From: HK1 sp965221725
Lineage (GTDB): Bacteria > Pseudomonadota > Gammaproteobacteria > HK1
Assembly: GCA_965221725.1 (NCBI GenBank)
Contig: OZ244909.1
Location: 3,844,001 to 3,908,000, forward strand
Direction: 5' to 3'
DNA: 64,000 nt
Positions 17,670 to 25,361 of the stretch are shown in pieces. Numbering within the stretch: position 1 is the first letter of the stretch; the number at the start of each line of letters is the position of its first letter. The notes beneath the pieces were generated by a model that made no database searches, had not been told where the DNA came from, and saw nothing but the letters and a program-made list of their open reading frames with translations. The translations under genes were made by a program, and so were the position numbers.

Positions 17670-19955
17670 ATGAGAACGGCGTGCATCGGCGGGGGCCCGG
17701 CGGGGCTGTACTTCGCGATCAGCATGAAGCGCCGCGACCCGGCGCATGACGTGGTCGTGATCGAGCGCAACCGCGCCGACGACACCTTCGGATGGGGCGT
17801 CGTCCTTTCCGACGAGACGCTCGCCAACCTCGCCGCGAACGATCCCGACAGCGCCGCCGCGATCCGGGCGGAGTTCGCATACTGGGACGACATCGCCGTC
17901 CACTATCGCGGCACGAAGACGGTGTCCGGTGGCCACGGGTTCTGCGGCATCGGGCGCATGAAGCTGCTCCTGCTGCTGCAGGAGAGGGCTCGGGCGCTCG
18001 GGGTGGAGCTGCGGTTCGACACCGAGGCCGGCGACGCGGCGCAGTTGATGCGCGACTTCGACCTGGTGGTAGCGGCCGACGGAGTGAACTCGCGGACGCG
18101 CGCCGCCTTCGCCGATCGGTTCGGGCCGCAGATCGATACCCGCGCATGCAAGTTCGTCTGGCTCGGCACCCACCAGACGTTCGGCGACGCCTTCACCTTC
18201 ATGTTCGAGGAAACGGACCGGGGCTGGGTGTGGGCGCACGCCTACCAGTTCGATGCGGACACCGCGACCTTCATCGTCGAATGCTCCGAGGCGACCTGGT
18301 CTGCCCATGGCTTCGGCGAGATGACCCGGGAGGAGAGCATCGCGACGTGCGAGACGATCTTCCGCGATCATCTCGACGGCCACCGCCTGATGTCGAACGC
18401 CCGCCATCTGCGGGGGGCGGCGTGGCTCAACTTCAACCGGATCCTCTGCGGGCGCTGGAGCCACGAAAACCTGGTGCTGCTGGGCGATGCCGCGGCGACC
18501 GCCCACTTCTCCATCGGCTCGGGGACGAAGCTCGCCTTCGAGAGCGCCATTCTTCTCGCCGATCTGGTACACGAGGAGCCGACGCTGCGCACCGCATTCG
18601 GCCGCTACGAGGAACAGCGCCGGTTGGAGGTGCTGCGGTTGCAGTCTGCGGCCCGCAACTCGACCGAGTGGTTCGAATCGCTCGACCGGTATCTCCATCT
18701 CGATCCCGTGCAGTTCAACTACGCGCTGCTGACCCGCTCCCAGCGCATCAGCCATGAGAATCTGCGCCTGCGCGACGGCAAGTGGCTGAACGCGGCGGAG
18801 GCCTGGTTCCAGCGGCGGTTCGGCTCGAACACCCGCCGCGCGCCGATGTTCGCGCCGTTCAAGCTGCGCGAGATGGTGCTCGCAAACCGGGTCGTCGTCT
18901 CGCCTATGGCCCAGTACAGGGCGGTCGACGGCTGCCCGACCGACTGGCACTTCGCGCATTACGCCGAGCGCGCCAAGGGCGGGGCCGGGCTGATCTGCGT
19001 GGAGATGACCTGCGTGAGTCCGCAGGGTCGCATCACGCCGGGTTGCACCGGTCTCTACGCCCCGGAGCACGAGGCGGCGTGGCGGCGCCTCACCGACTTC
19101 GTCCACGCCGAGACGCAGGCCCGGATCTGCTGCCAGATCGGCCACTCGGGTCGCAAGGGCTCGACGCAGCTCGGTTGGGAGGAGATGGACGCCCCGCTGC
19201 CCGAAGGCAACTGGCCGCTCCTGTCCGCCTCCGCAATCCCGTGGTCGCCGCAAAACTCCGTACCCCACGCCATGGATCGGGCCGACATGGACAGGGTGCG
19301 CGACCAGTTCGCGGCCGCCGCCGCGATGGCGGACCGGGCGGGTTTCGACATGCTGGAGCTGCATGCCGCCCACGGCTACCTGATCTCCTCGTTCATCTCG
19401 CCGCTGTCGAACGTGCGCACCGACGCGTACGGCGGTTCGCTCCGGAACCGGATGCGCTGGCCGCTGGAAGTGCTCGGTGCGATGCGGGCGGTGTGGCCCG
19501 AGGAGAAGCCGATGTCGGTGCGGATCTCGGCGAACGACTGGGTGGGCGACCGGGGGGTCACGCCGGACGAGGCGGTGACGATCGCCGCGATGTTCGTCGC
19601 GGCCGGCGTCGACATCGTCGACGTCTCCGCCGGGCAGACCTCGACCGACGCGGCGCCGGTCTACGGGCGCATGTTCCAGACGCCGTTCTCCGACCGCATC
19701 CGCAACGAGATCGGCGCTGCCACCATGGCGGTCGGGAACATCTACGAGCCGGATCACGTGAACTCGATTCTGCTGGCGGGGCGCGCGGATCTCGTGTGCC
19801 TGGCCCGTGCGCATCTTGCCAACCCCTACTGGACCCTGCATGCCGCCGCCGCGCTCGGGGACGAGATGGCGGACTGGCCGGCTCCCTACCTTGCCGGCCG
19901 CGATCAGATGCACCGGCTGGCCGAGCGCGGCGAAGGCGTGGGGCTGCGCCGGTGA
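17670..19955 (+). CDS. FAD monooxygenase / Old Yellow Enzyme fusion (2-aminobenzoyl-CoA or salicylyl-CoA type)
   Basis: A 761-aa two-domain flavoenzyme. Residues 1 to about 385 form a group A FAD monooxygenase: TACIGGGPAGLYFAI at the N-terminus, DLVVAADGVNSRTR, and LVLLGDAAATAHFSIGSGTK. Residues from about 390 to the end form an FMN-binding Old Yellow Enzyme domain: PFKLREMVLANRVVVSPM, CQIGHSGRKGS, HAAHGYLISSFISPLSN and LVCLARAHLANPYW. This fusion is known in 2-aminobenzoyl-CoA monooxygenase/reductase and salicylyl-CoA 5-hydroxylase, which hydroxylate and then reduce an aryl-CoA ring. I favour 2-aminobenzoyl-CoA because RidA, a CoA ligase and beta-oxidation-type genes accompany it. The ATG at 17670 follows GGAAAGGA and begins exactly at the FAD motif. 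It overlaps the next gene by 4 bp. Confidence 0.9.
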   Translation: MRTACIGGGPAGLYFAISMKRRDPAHDVVVIERNRADDTFGWGVVLSDETLANLAANDPDSAAAIRAEFAYWDDIAVHYRGTKTVSGGHGFCGIGRMKLLLLLQERARALGVELRFDTEAGDAAQLMRDFDLVVAADGVNSRTRAAFADRFGPQIDTRACKFVWLGTHQTFGDAFTFMFEETDRGWVWAHAYQFDADTATFIVECSEATWSAHGFGEMTREESIATCETIFRDHLDGHRLMSNARHLRGAAWLNFNRILCGRWSHENLVLLGDAAATAHFSIGSGTKLAFESAILLADLVHEEPTLRTAFGRYEEQRRLEVLRLQSAARNSTEWFESLDRYLHLDPVQFNYALLTRSQRISHENLRLRDGKWLNAAEAWFQRRFGSNTRRAPMFAPFKLREMVLANRVVVSPMAQYRAVDGCPTDWHFAHYAERAKGGAGLICVEMTCVSPQGRITPGCTGLYAPEHEAAWRRLTDFVHAETQARICCQIGHSGRKGSTQLGWEEMDAPLPEGNWPLLSASAIPWSPQNSVPHAMDRADMDRVRDQFAAAAAMADRAGFDMLELHAAHGYLISSFISPLSNVRTDAYGGSLRNRMRWPLEVLGAMRAVWPEEKPMSVRISANDWVGDRGVTPDEAVTIAAMFVAAGVDIVDVSAGQTSTDAAPVYGRMFQTPFSDRIRNEIGAATMAVGNIYEPDHVNSILLAGRADLVCLARAHLANPYWTLHAAAALGDEMADWPAPYLAGRDQMHRLAERGEGVGLRR

Positions 19956-20719
19956 CGCGCCCGACCGAAGCCGCGTCCCTCGCCGGGAGGACCGCGGTGG
20001 TGACCGGCGGCGGCTCCGGTACCGGCGCCGCCATCGCCCTCGGCCTCGCCCGGGCCGGCGCCCGGGTCCGGATTGCGGGGCGTCGGGAGGATGCACTGGT
20101 GCGGGTAGCCGCGCGCCACGACGCAATCGACTGGATGACGGCGGACGTGACCGACGAGGCGTCGGTGCAGGCGCTGTTCGACCGTGCCGCGCCCGTCGAT
20201 ATCGTCGTCGCGAACGCCGGGACGGCCGAGAGCGCCCCGTTTCATCGCACCGGGAGGGAACTCTGGGATCGCATGATCGCCGTCAACCTGAGCGGTGTCT
20301 TCCTGACCCTGAGCGCCGGTCTGCGCGCGATGCGCAGCGAGCGCTGGGGACGTCTGATCAGCGTGGCCTCGATCGCCGGTGTCAGGGGGTACGCCTACGT
20401 CGCCGCGTACGCTGCGGCCAAGCACGGCGTCGTCGGGCTCACCCGCTCGCTCGCGCTGGAGGTCGCCCGCACCGGAATCACCGTGAATGCGCTGTGCCCC
20501 GGTTATCTCGACACCGAAATGACCGATCGCAGTGTGGAGGCCATTGCCAGGAAGACGCGCCGGTCCCCGGAGGATGCCCGCGCCCACTTGCTGGAGGTGA
20601 ACCCGCAGCGGCGCCTGATTGCGCCCGAGGAGGTCGCGGGTGCGGCCCTGTGGCTGTGCCAGGACGCCTCGGCCGCGGTCAACGGTCAGGCCATCGTGTT
20701 GTCGGGGGGCGAGCCTTGA
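19952..20719 (+). CDS. SDR-family 3-hydroxyacyl-CoA dehydrogenase-like protein
   Basis: A 255-aa short-chain dehydrogenase. The cofactor motif is VVTGGGSGTGAAIALGLA, NNAG appears as VVANAGTAE, the catalytic Ser and Tyr-Lys are in VASIAGVRGYAYVAAYAAAKHGVVG, and CPGYLDTEM and GQAIVLSGGEP complete the pattern. The start is a GTG at 19952 that overlaps the TGA of the upstream fusion gene in a GTGA junction; no ATG is available in this part of the frame. Within the operon it most likely oxidises the hydroxyacyl-CoA made by the hydratase. Its own stop overlaps the start of the MarR gene. Confidence 0.88.
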   Translation: MTRPTEAASLAGRTAVVTGGGSGTGAAIALGLARAGARVRIAGRREDALVRVAARHDAIDWMTADVTDEASVQALFDRAAPVDIVVANAGTAESAPFHRTGRELWDRMIAVNLSGVFLTLSAGLRAMRSERWGRLISVASIAGVRGYAYVAAYAAAKHGVVGLTRSLALEVARTGITVNALCPGYLDTEMTDRSVEAIARKTRRSPEDARAHLLEVNPQRRLIAPEEVAGAALWLCQDASAAVNGQAIVLSGGEP

Positions 20720-21177
20720 GCGCCCGAAAGCGCCGCGCGGGGGGCGCTTCGAGCAAGCAGCGCCTTCGCCTGTGGGTGAACCTGCTGCGCACCACGCGCT
20801 TCGTCGAGGCGGAGCTGCGCGAGGAGATGCGCACGCTCTACGGCTCCACCCTGCCGCGTTTCGATGTCATGTCGGCGCTGGAGCGTCATCCCGACGGACT
20901 GCTGATGGGCCGGCTGTCGCGCCGGCTCATGGTCTCGAACGGCAACGTCACCGGCATCGTCGAGCGGTTGGTGGCGGACGGGCTGGTGGATCGCCTGCCG
21001 GTCGAGGGCGACCGCCGGGCCACGCTGGTCCGCCTGAGCCCCGCCGGGGCCGCCACCTTCGCGGTGATGGCGGCCGAACACGAGCGATGGGTCGACCGGC
21101 GCCTCGCCGCGGTGAACCGCGAGGAGGCGCGGACTCTGGTCGATACCCTTTCGCGCATCCGCAGGGAGGAGCCATGA
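20716..21177 (+). CDS. MarR-family transcriptional regulator
   Basis: A 153-aa winged-helix regulator. The recognition part is LMGRLSRRLMVSNGNVTGIVERLVADGLVDRL (about residues 70-100), followed by the wing VEGDRRATLVRLSPAGAATF with the Asp-Arg pair of MarR proteins. The start is probably the TTG at 20716, which overlaps the previous TGA (TTGA) and has a G-rich Shine-Dalgarno just before it; a GTG at 20776 would cut into the first dimerisation helix. MarR proteins of aromatic-acid operons usually repress and respond to the aryl-CoA, so this one probably controls the divergent RidA/monooxygenase promoters. Confidence 0.88.
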   Translation: MSARKRRAGGASSKQRLRLWVNLLRTTRFVEAELREEMRTLYGSTLPRFDVMSALERHPDGLLMGRLSRRLMVSNGNVTGIVERLVADGLVDRLPVEGDRRATLVRLSPAGAATFAVMAAEHERWVDRRLAAVNREEARTLVDTLSRIRREEP

Positions 21178-22001
21178 CCATCGGCAGCGTCGAGCGAATG
21201 GCCGAATTGCGGCCGCGCCACTTCCTCTGGACCGTCGAGGACCGGGTGGCGGTGATCCGGCTCCAGGGTCCGGAACGCAAGAACCCGCTCACCTTCGAGA
21301 GCTATGCGGAGCTGCGCGACACCTTTCGGGCGCTCGCGTACGCCGGTGATGTCGATGTCGTCGTCTTCGCCTCGAACGGCGACAACTTCTGCTCGGGCGG
21401 TGACGTACACGACATCATCGGCCCCCTGATCGAGATGGACATGAAGGGCCTGCTCGCCTTCACCCGCATGACGGGGGACCTGGTGAAGGCGATGCTCGGG
21501 TGCGGGCGCCCGGTGGTGGCGGCTGTCGACGGGGTGTGTGTCGGGGCCGGGGCGATCATCGCGATGGCTTCCGACCTGCGGCTGGCCACCCCCGAGGCGA
21601 AGACCGCCTTTCTCTTCGCCCGCGTGGGGCTCGCGGGCTGCGACATGGGCGCGTGCGCCATCCTGCCCCGCATCGTGGGGCAGGGCCGGGCGGCGGAGCT
21701 GCTCTACACCGGCCGCTCCATGAGCGCGGAGGAAGGGCTGGCCTGGGGCTTCTTCAATGCCGTTCATCCGGGTGCCGCCCTGGAGTCGGAGGCGATGGCG
21801 TTGGCGCACCGTATCGCACAGGGGCCCACGTTCGCGCACGGGATCACCAAGACCCAGCTCAACCAGGAATGGTCGATGTCGCTGGAGCAGGCGATCGAGG
21901 CGGAGGCGCAGGCGCAGGCCATCTGCATGCGCACGCGCGACTTCGAGCGCGCCTACCGGGCCTTCGTCGACCGGAAGCGCCCCGTCTTCGCCGGTGACTG
22001 A
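21174..22001 (+). CDS. Enoyl-CoA hydratase/isomerase family protein
   Basis: A 275-aa crotonase-fold protein. The oxyanion-hole segments are ASNGDNFCSGGDVHDI (about residue 70) and VDGVCVGAGAIIAMASDLRLA (about residue 120), with FLFARVGLAGCDMGACAILP and GRAAELLYTGRSMSAEEGLAWG after them. The position after DM holds Gly where many hydratases have a catalytic Glu, so the reaction could be hydration, isomerisation or ring hydrolysis. The ATG overlaps the MarR stop (ATGA) and follows AGGGAGGAG, a strong ribosome binding site. Family C repeats follow directly after its stop codon. Confidence 0.88.
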   Translation: MTIGSVERMAELRPRHFLWTVEDRVAVIRLQGPERKNPLTFESYAELRDTFRALAYAGDVDVVVFASNGDNFCSGGDVHDIIGPLIEMDMKGLLAFTRMTGDLVKAMLGCGRPVVAAVDGVCVGAGAIIAMASDLRLATPEAKTAFLFARVGLAGCDMGACAILPRIVGQGRAAELLYTGRSMSAEEGLAWGFFNAVHPGAALESEAMALAHRIAQGPTFAHGITKTQLNQEWSMSLEQAIEAEAQAQAICMRTRDFERAYRAFVDRKRPVFAGD

Positions 22002-22004
22002 CCC

Positions 22005-22085
22005 GCATTTCTCACCGTTCCTCGACCCGGAGCCACGCAAGCCCGAGTGGTTCTCCGGTCCCGACCGGGAGCGGGTGAGAAATGC
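22005..22085 (+). repeat. Family C palindromic element, copy 1
   Basis: GCATTTCTCACC at 22005-22016 is the exact inverse of GGTGAGAAATGC at 22074-22085. The element starts three bases after the enoyl-CoA hydratase stop codon. The sequence between the ends (GCCCGAGTGG, CTCCGGTCC, GGGAGCGG) recurs downstream as a direct repeat. Confidence 0.7.
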
Positions 22086-22144
22086 GCGTCAAGGCGTACA
22101 TGCGAGGAGACGAGCATTCGGCCGCGCTTCTCGCCGGCGCCCGG

Positions 22145-22203
22145 CCCGGAACCATCCAGGCCCGAGCGGCTCTCCGGTCCTGGCCGGGAGCGGGTGAGAA
22201 ATA
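22145..22203 (+). repeat. Family C element, partial direct copy 2
   Basis: Repeats the right part of copy 1 about 119 bp further on: GGCCCGAGCGG, CTCTCCGGTCC, GGCCGGGAGCGGGTGAGAAAT. It ends shortly before the GGGAGG ribosome binding site of the acyl-CoA dehydrogenase gene. With copy 1 it fills the whole gap between two genes that would otherwise be adjacent in the operon. Confidence 0.6.
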
Positions 22204-22224
22204 CGCCTCAAGGGAGGTCTGCGG

Positions 22225-23364
22225 ATGCCGGATCGAACTTTTCTGGACTGGCCCTTCCTCGACGATTCGCACCGTGCCCTCGCCGACCGGATCGAATCCT
22301 GGTGCGGGGCGAACCTTCCCGTCGACCACTGCGATGTCGATGCGGCCTGCCGCGACCTGGTCGGGAGGCTGGGTGGGGCCGGATTCCTGCGCCGCACCGG
22401 GGCCGGTGCGGGTGAATCGCTCGACGTGCGGGGTCTTTGCCTGATCCGCGAGACGCTGGCGCGCCACGACGGTCTCGCCGACTTCGCGTTCGCGATGCAG
22501 GGCCTCGGCATGGGCGCGGTGTCCCTGTTCGGGACCTCCGGGCAGCGCGCATGGCTCGACGGAACGCGGGCGGGAGAGGCGATTCCCGCCTTCGCGCTCA
22601 CCGAGCCCCGGTCGGGTTCGGACGTCGCGAACCTCGAGACCACGGCGGTCGGGGACGGAGACGGATATGCCATCGACGGAGAGAAAACCTGGATCTCCAA
22701 CGGCGGCATCGCGGACGTTTACGTGGTGTTCGCCCGTACCGGCGAGGCTTCCGGCGCCAGGGGGCTCTCGGCCTTTCTGGTGCCGGCTTCGACTCCGGGG
22801 CTGGAAGTCGCGGAACGTATGGAGGTGATGGCGCCGCATCCGCTGGCCCGCCTGCGCTTCGATGGGGTACGCGTGCCGCGTTCGGCCCGGATCGGCAAGC
22901 CGGGGGCCGGCTTCGGGGTCGCGATGTCGGTGCTCGACGTGTTCCGCCCCACCGTGGGGGCGGCGGCGCTCGGATTCGCGCGCCGCGCGCTGGACGAGAC
23001 CCTGTCGCGCGCCACGGATCGGCACCTGTTCGGCGCCCCGCTGTCGAGCCTGCAGATGGTGCAGGGTCACGTCGCCGACATGGCGCTCGGCGTGGACGCT
23101 GCCGCATTGCTCGTCTACCGTGCCGCCTGGGCGAAGGACCGGGGAGCGCCGCGGATCACGCGCGAGGCGGCGATGGCGAAGCTCCACGCGACAGAGATCG
23201 CCCAGGAAGTCATCGACAAGGCGGTGCAGCTCCACGGCGGCGAAGGCGTGCGCAAGGGCTCGGTGGTCGAGCGCCTGTACCGCGAGATCCGGGCGCTGCG
23301 GATCTACGAAGGCGCATCCGACGTGCAGAAGGTCGTCATCGCCCGGCAGGTATTCGGAGGGTAG
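22225..23364 (+). CDS. Acyl-CoA dehydrogenase
   Basis: A 379-aa FAD-dependent acyl-CoA dehydrogenase. The FAD-binding signature is FALTEPRSGSDVANLET, with DGEKTWISNGGIADVY after it. The C-terminal block is KAVQLHGGEGVRKGSVVERLYREIRALRIYEGASDVQKVVIARQVFGG, where the Glu of IYEGASDVQ is the usual catalytic-base position. It would introduce a double bond into an acyl-CoA ring or chain made by the monooxygenase/reductase and hand electrons to ETF. GGGAGGT lies upstream of the ATG. The CoA ligase gene starts 5 bases after it. Confidence 0.92.
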   Translation: MPDRTFLDWPFLDDSHRALADRIESWCGANLPVDHCDVDAACRDLVGRLGGAGFLRRTGAGAGESLDVRGLCLIRETLARHDGLADFAFAMQGLGMGAVSLFGTSGQRAWLDGTRAGEAIPAFALTEPRSGSDVANLETTAVGDGDGYAIDGEKTWISNGGIADVYVVFARTGEASGARGLSAFLVPASTPGLEVAERMEVMAPHPLARLRFDGVRVPRSARIGKPGAGFGVAMSVLDVFRPTVGAAALGFARRALDETLSRATDRHLFGAPLSSLQMVQGHVADMALGVDAAALLVYRAAWAKDRGAPRITREAAMAKLHATEIAQEVIDKAVQLHGGEGVRKGSVVERLYREIRALRIYEGASDVQKVVIARQVFGG

Positions 23365-23368
23365 GAGC

Positions 23369-25078
23369 ATGTATCCATCGAGCGGGGAGGAGCGCGTCGG
23401 CCCCCGAGAGTCCGCATCTTCGTGGTCACGGCCGGCATCGTTCACGGGGGCGCCGGCCGTCCTCGGCCCGAGCGGCCACGAGGACTCGTTCGCGCGCGAC
23501 CGGCTGCCGCCCCGCGAGCAATGGCCGGAGTTGCGCCTGGAGGATTTCGATTACTCCGAGCATCTCAACGCCGCGGTGGAGCTGACGGATCGGATGGTCG
23601 AGAGGGGGTTCGGTGACCGGACCGCGCTCATCGGCAACGGCCGGCGCCGCACCTACAAGGAACTCACGGACTGGACCAATCGCCTCGCCCGCGCCCTCGT
23701 CGAGGACTTCGGGCTGAAGTCCGGCGAGCGGGTCATGATCCGATCGGCAAACAACCCGGCCATGGTTGCCTGCTGGCTGGCCGCGACCAGGGCCGGGGCG
23801 GTGGTGGTCAACACCATGCCGATGCTGCGCGCGAAGGAGCTGGGCCAGATCGTCGACAAGGCCGAGGTCCGACTCGCGCTGTGCGACACGCGGCTGATGG
23901 ACGAGCTCGTCCATTGCGGCAAGGAGAGCGCGTACCTGGAGCAGATCGTCGGCTTCGACGGCACCGCCAACCACGACGCGGAGCTGGACCGGGCCGCCCT
24001 CGGCAAGCCTGTGACCTTCGAGGCGGCGCGAACGGGGCGAGACGACGTGGCTCTGCTCGGCTTCACTTCCGGCACCACCGGCGAGCCGAAGGCCACGATG
24101 CACTTCCACCGCGACCTGCTGATCATCGCCGACACCTACGCGAAGGAGGTTCTGGAGGTGGCGCCGGACGACGTCTTCGTCGGCTCGCCGCCGCTTGCAT
24201 TCACCTTCGGGCTCGGCGGTCTCGCCATCTTTCCGCTGCGTTTCGGCGCGGCCGCGGTGCTGCTCGAAACCGCCTCGCCGCCGAACCTGATTGCCCTCAT
24301 CGAGCAGTACCGCGCCACGATCTGCTTCACCGCGCCCACCGCGTATCGGGTGATGCTGCGCGCGATGGACGAAGGCGCGGATCTCTCCTCGCTGCGCTGT
24401 GCGGTCTCCGCCGGCGAGACCCTGCCGGCGCCGGTGTTCGAGGAGTGGAGCGCGAAGACCGGGAAGCCGATCCTCGATGGCATCGGTGCGACCGAGATGT
24501 TGCACATCTTCATCTCCAATCGGTTCGGGGACGCCCGGCCGGGCTGCACCGGGCGTCCGGTCGGCGGATACGAGGCGAGGGTCGTCGGTGACGACTTCCG
24601 GGAGTTGCCGCGAGGCGAGCGGGGACGCCTGGCGGTGCGGGGACCGACGGGGTGCCGCTACCTCGCCGACGATCGGCAGCGGACGTACGTCGTCGAGGGC
24701 TGGAACGTCACCGGCGACACGTTCGTGCAGGACGCCGAAGGCTGGTTCCGCTTCATCGCCCGCAATGACGACATGATCGTCTCCTCCGGCTACAACATCG
24801 CCGGACCGGAGGTGGAGTCGGCGCTGCTTGCCCACGACGACGTGCTGGAGTGCGCCGTCGTGGGCGTGCAGGACGCCGAGCGCGGGCAGGTGGTGCAGGC
24901 CCATGTCGTGCTGTCGGACGGTATTGCGCCCGACGAAGTGACGCGCGAGCGGTTGCAGGACCACGTCAAGGCGACCATCGCGCCGTTCAAGTACCCCCGC
25001 TCCATCATCTTCACGACGTCGCTGCCGAAGACGGCGACGGGAAAGATTCAGAGGTTCCGCCTCCGGACACGGATCTGA
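23369..25078 (+). CDS. Aryl-CoA ligase (2-aminobenzoate-CoA ligase-like)
   Basis: A 569-aa AMP-forming acyl-CoA synthetase that activates a carboxylic acid with ATP and CoA. The P-loop-like motif is GFTSGTTGEPKATMHFHRDL (about residue 232), the adenine region is LDGIGATEMLHIFISN, and the C-terminal hinge and catalytic lysine are in NDDMIVSSGYNIAGPEVE and LPKTATGKIQRFRLR. The MHFHRD and ATEMLHIF elements are those of benzoate and 2-aminobenzoate CoA ligases. The ATG at 23369 is set by GGAGGGTAGGAGC just before it. It is the first step of the proposed pathway although last in the operon. Family A repeat sequence starts immediately after the stop codon. Confidence 0.88.
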   Translation: MYPSSGEERVGPRESASSWSRPASFTGAPAVLGPSGHEDSFARDRLPPREQWPELRLEDFDYSEHLNAAVELTDRMVERGFGDRTALIGNGRRRTYKELTDWTNRLARALVEDFGLKSGERVMIRSANNPAMVACWLAATRAGAVVVNTMPMLRAKELGQIVDKAEVRLALCDTRLMDELVHCGKESAYLEQIVGFDGTANHDAELDRAALGKPVTFEAARTGRDDVALLGFTSGTTGEPKATMHFHRDLLIIADTYAKEVLEVAPDDVFVGSPPLAFTFGLGGLAIFPLRFGAAAVLLETASPPNLIALIEQYRATICFTAPTAYRVMLRAMDEGADLSSLRCAVSAGETLPAPVFEEWSAKTGKPILDGIGATEMLHIFISNRFGDARPGCTGRPVGGYEARVVGDDFRELPRGERGRLAVRGPTGCRYLADDRQRTYVVEGWNVTGDTFVQDAEGWFRFIARNDDMIVSSGYNIAGPEVESALLAHDDVLECAVVGVQDAERGQVVQAHVVLSDGIAPDEVTRERLQDHVKATIAPFKYPRSIIFTTSLPKTATGKIQRFRLRTRI

Positions 25079-25266
25079 CGGTTTTCTCTGCGTTGAACAC
25101 GGTATAGGTTTGGCTCGGGGTGCTCGATGCCGCTTGCTCCGCGAGCTTGCCTGCCGGCTTGCTCCGCACTGTCAAGTACGCCTGCGCGCCCTGTCTCGCG
25201 GTCGCCTTGCGAAAATAGTCATCTACGCGTCCCTGTCGCTTCGCGAATCGGTGAAATTTCCGGGTT
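25079..25266 (-). repeat. Dispersed palindromic element family A, copy 2 (long form)
   Basis: Runs from the ligase stop codon to GGTGAAATTTCCGGG at 25251-25265. Blocks shared with copy 5 (46922-47100) are CTGCGTTGAAC, GTACGCCTGCGCGCCCTG, TCGCCTTGCG and CTTCGCGAATCGGTGAAAT. The centre has its own internal repeats of the form GCTTGCTCCG. The outermost left inverted end is lacking or replaced. No coding potential is seen, and the rest of the 280-bp gap up to the UbiD stop codon shows nothing else. Confidence 0.65.
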
Positions 25267-25361
25267 GAGCACCGCGACCTCGGGATGAGACGGGAACGTT
25301 TCGCGGGTCGATGGGCGAGGCAGTGCGATCTCCTGCGGGTTCTTCCCCGCGCGGTGCTCTC

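Noticed and set aside
17616..20126. Minus-strand open frame of 836 codons opposite the monooxygenase fusion
   Set aside because: A shadow of a well-conserved plus-strand gene; low-complexity Arg/His/Gly composition.
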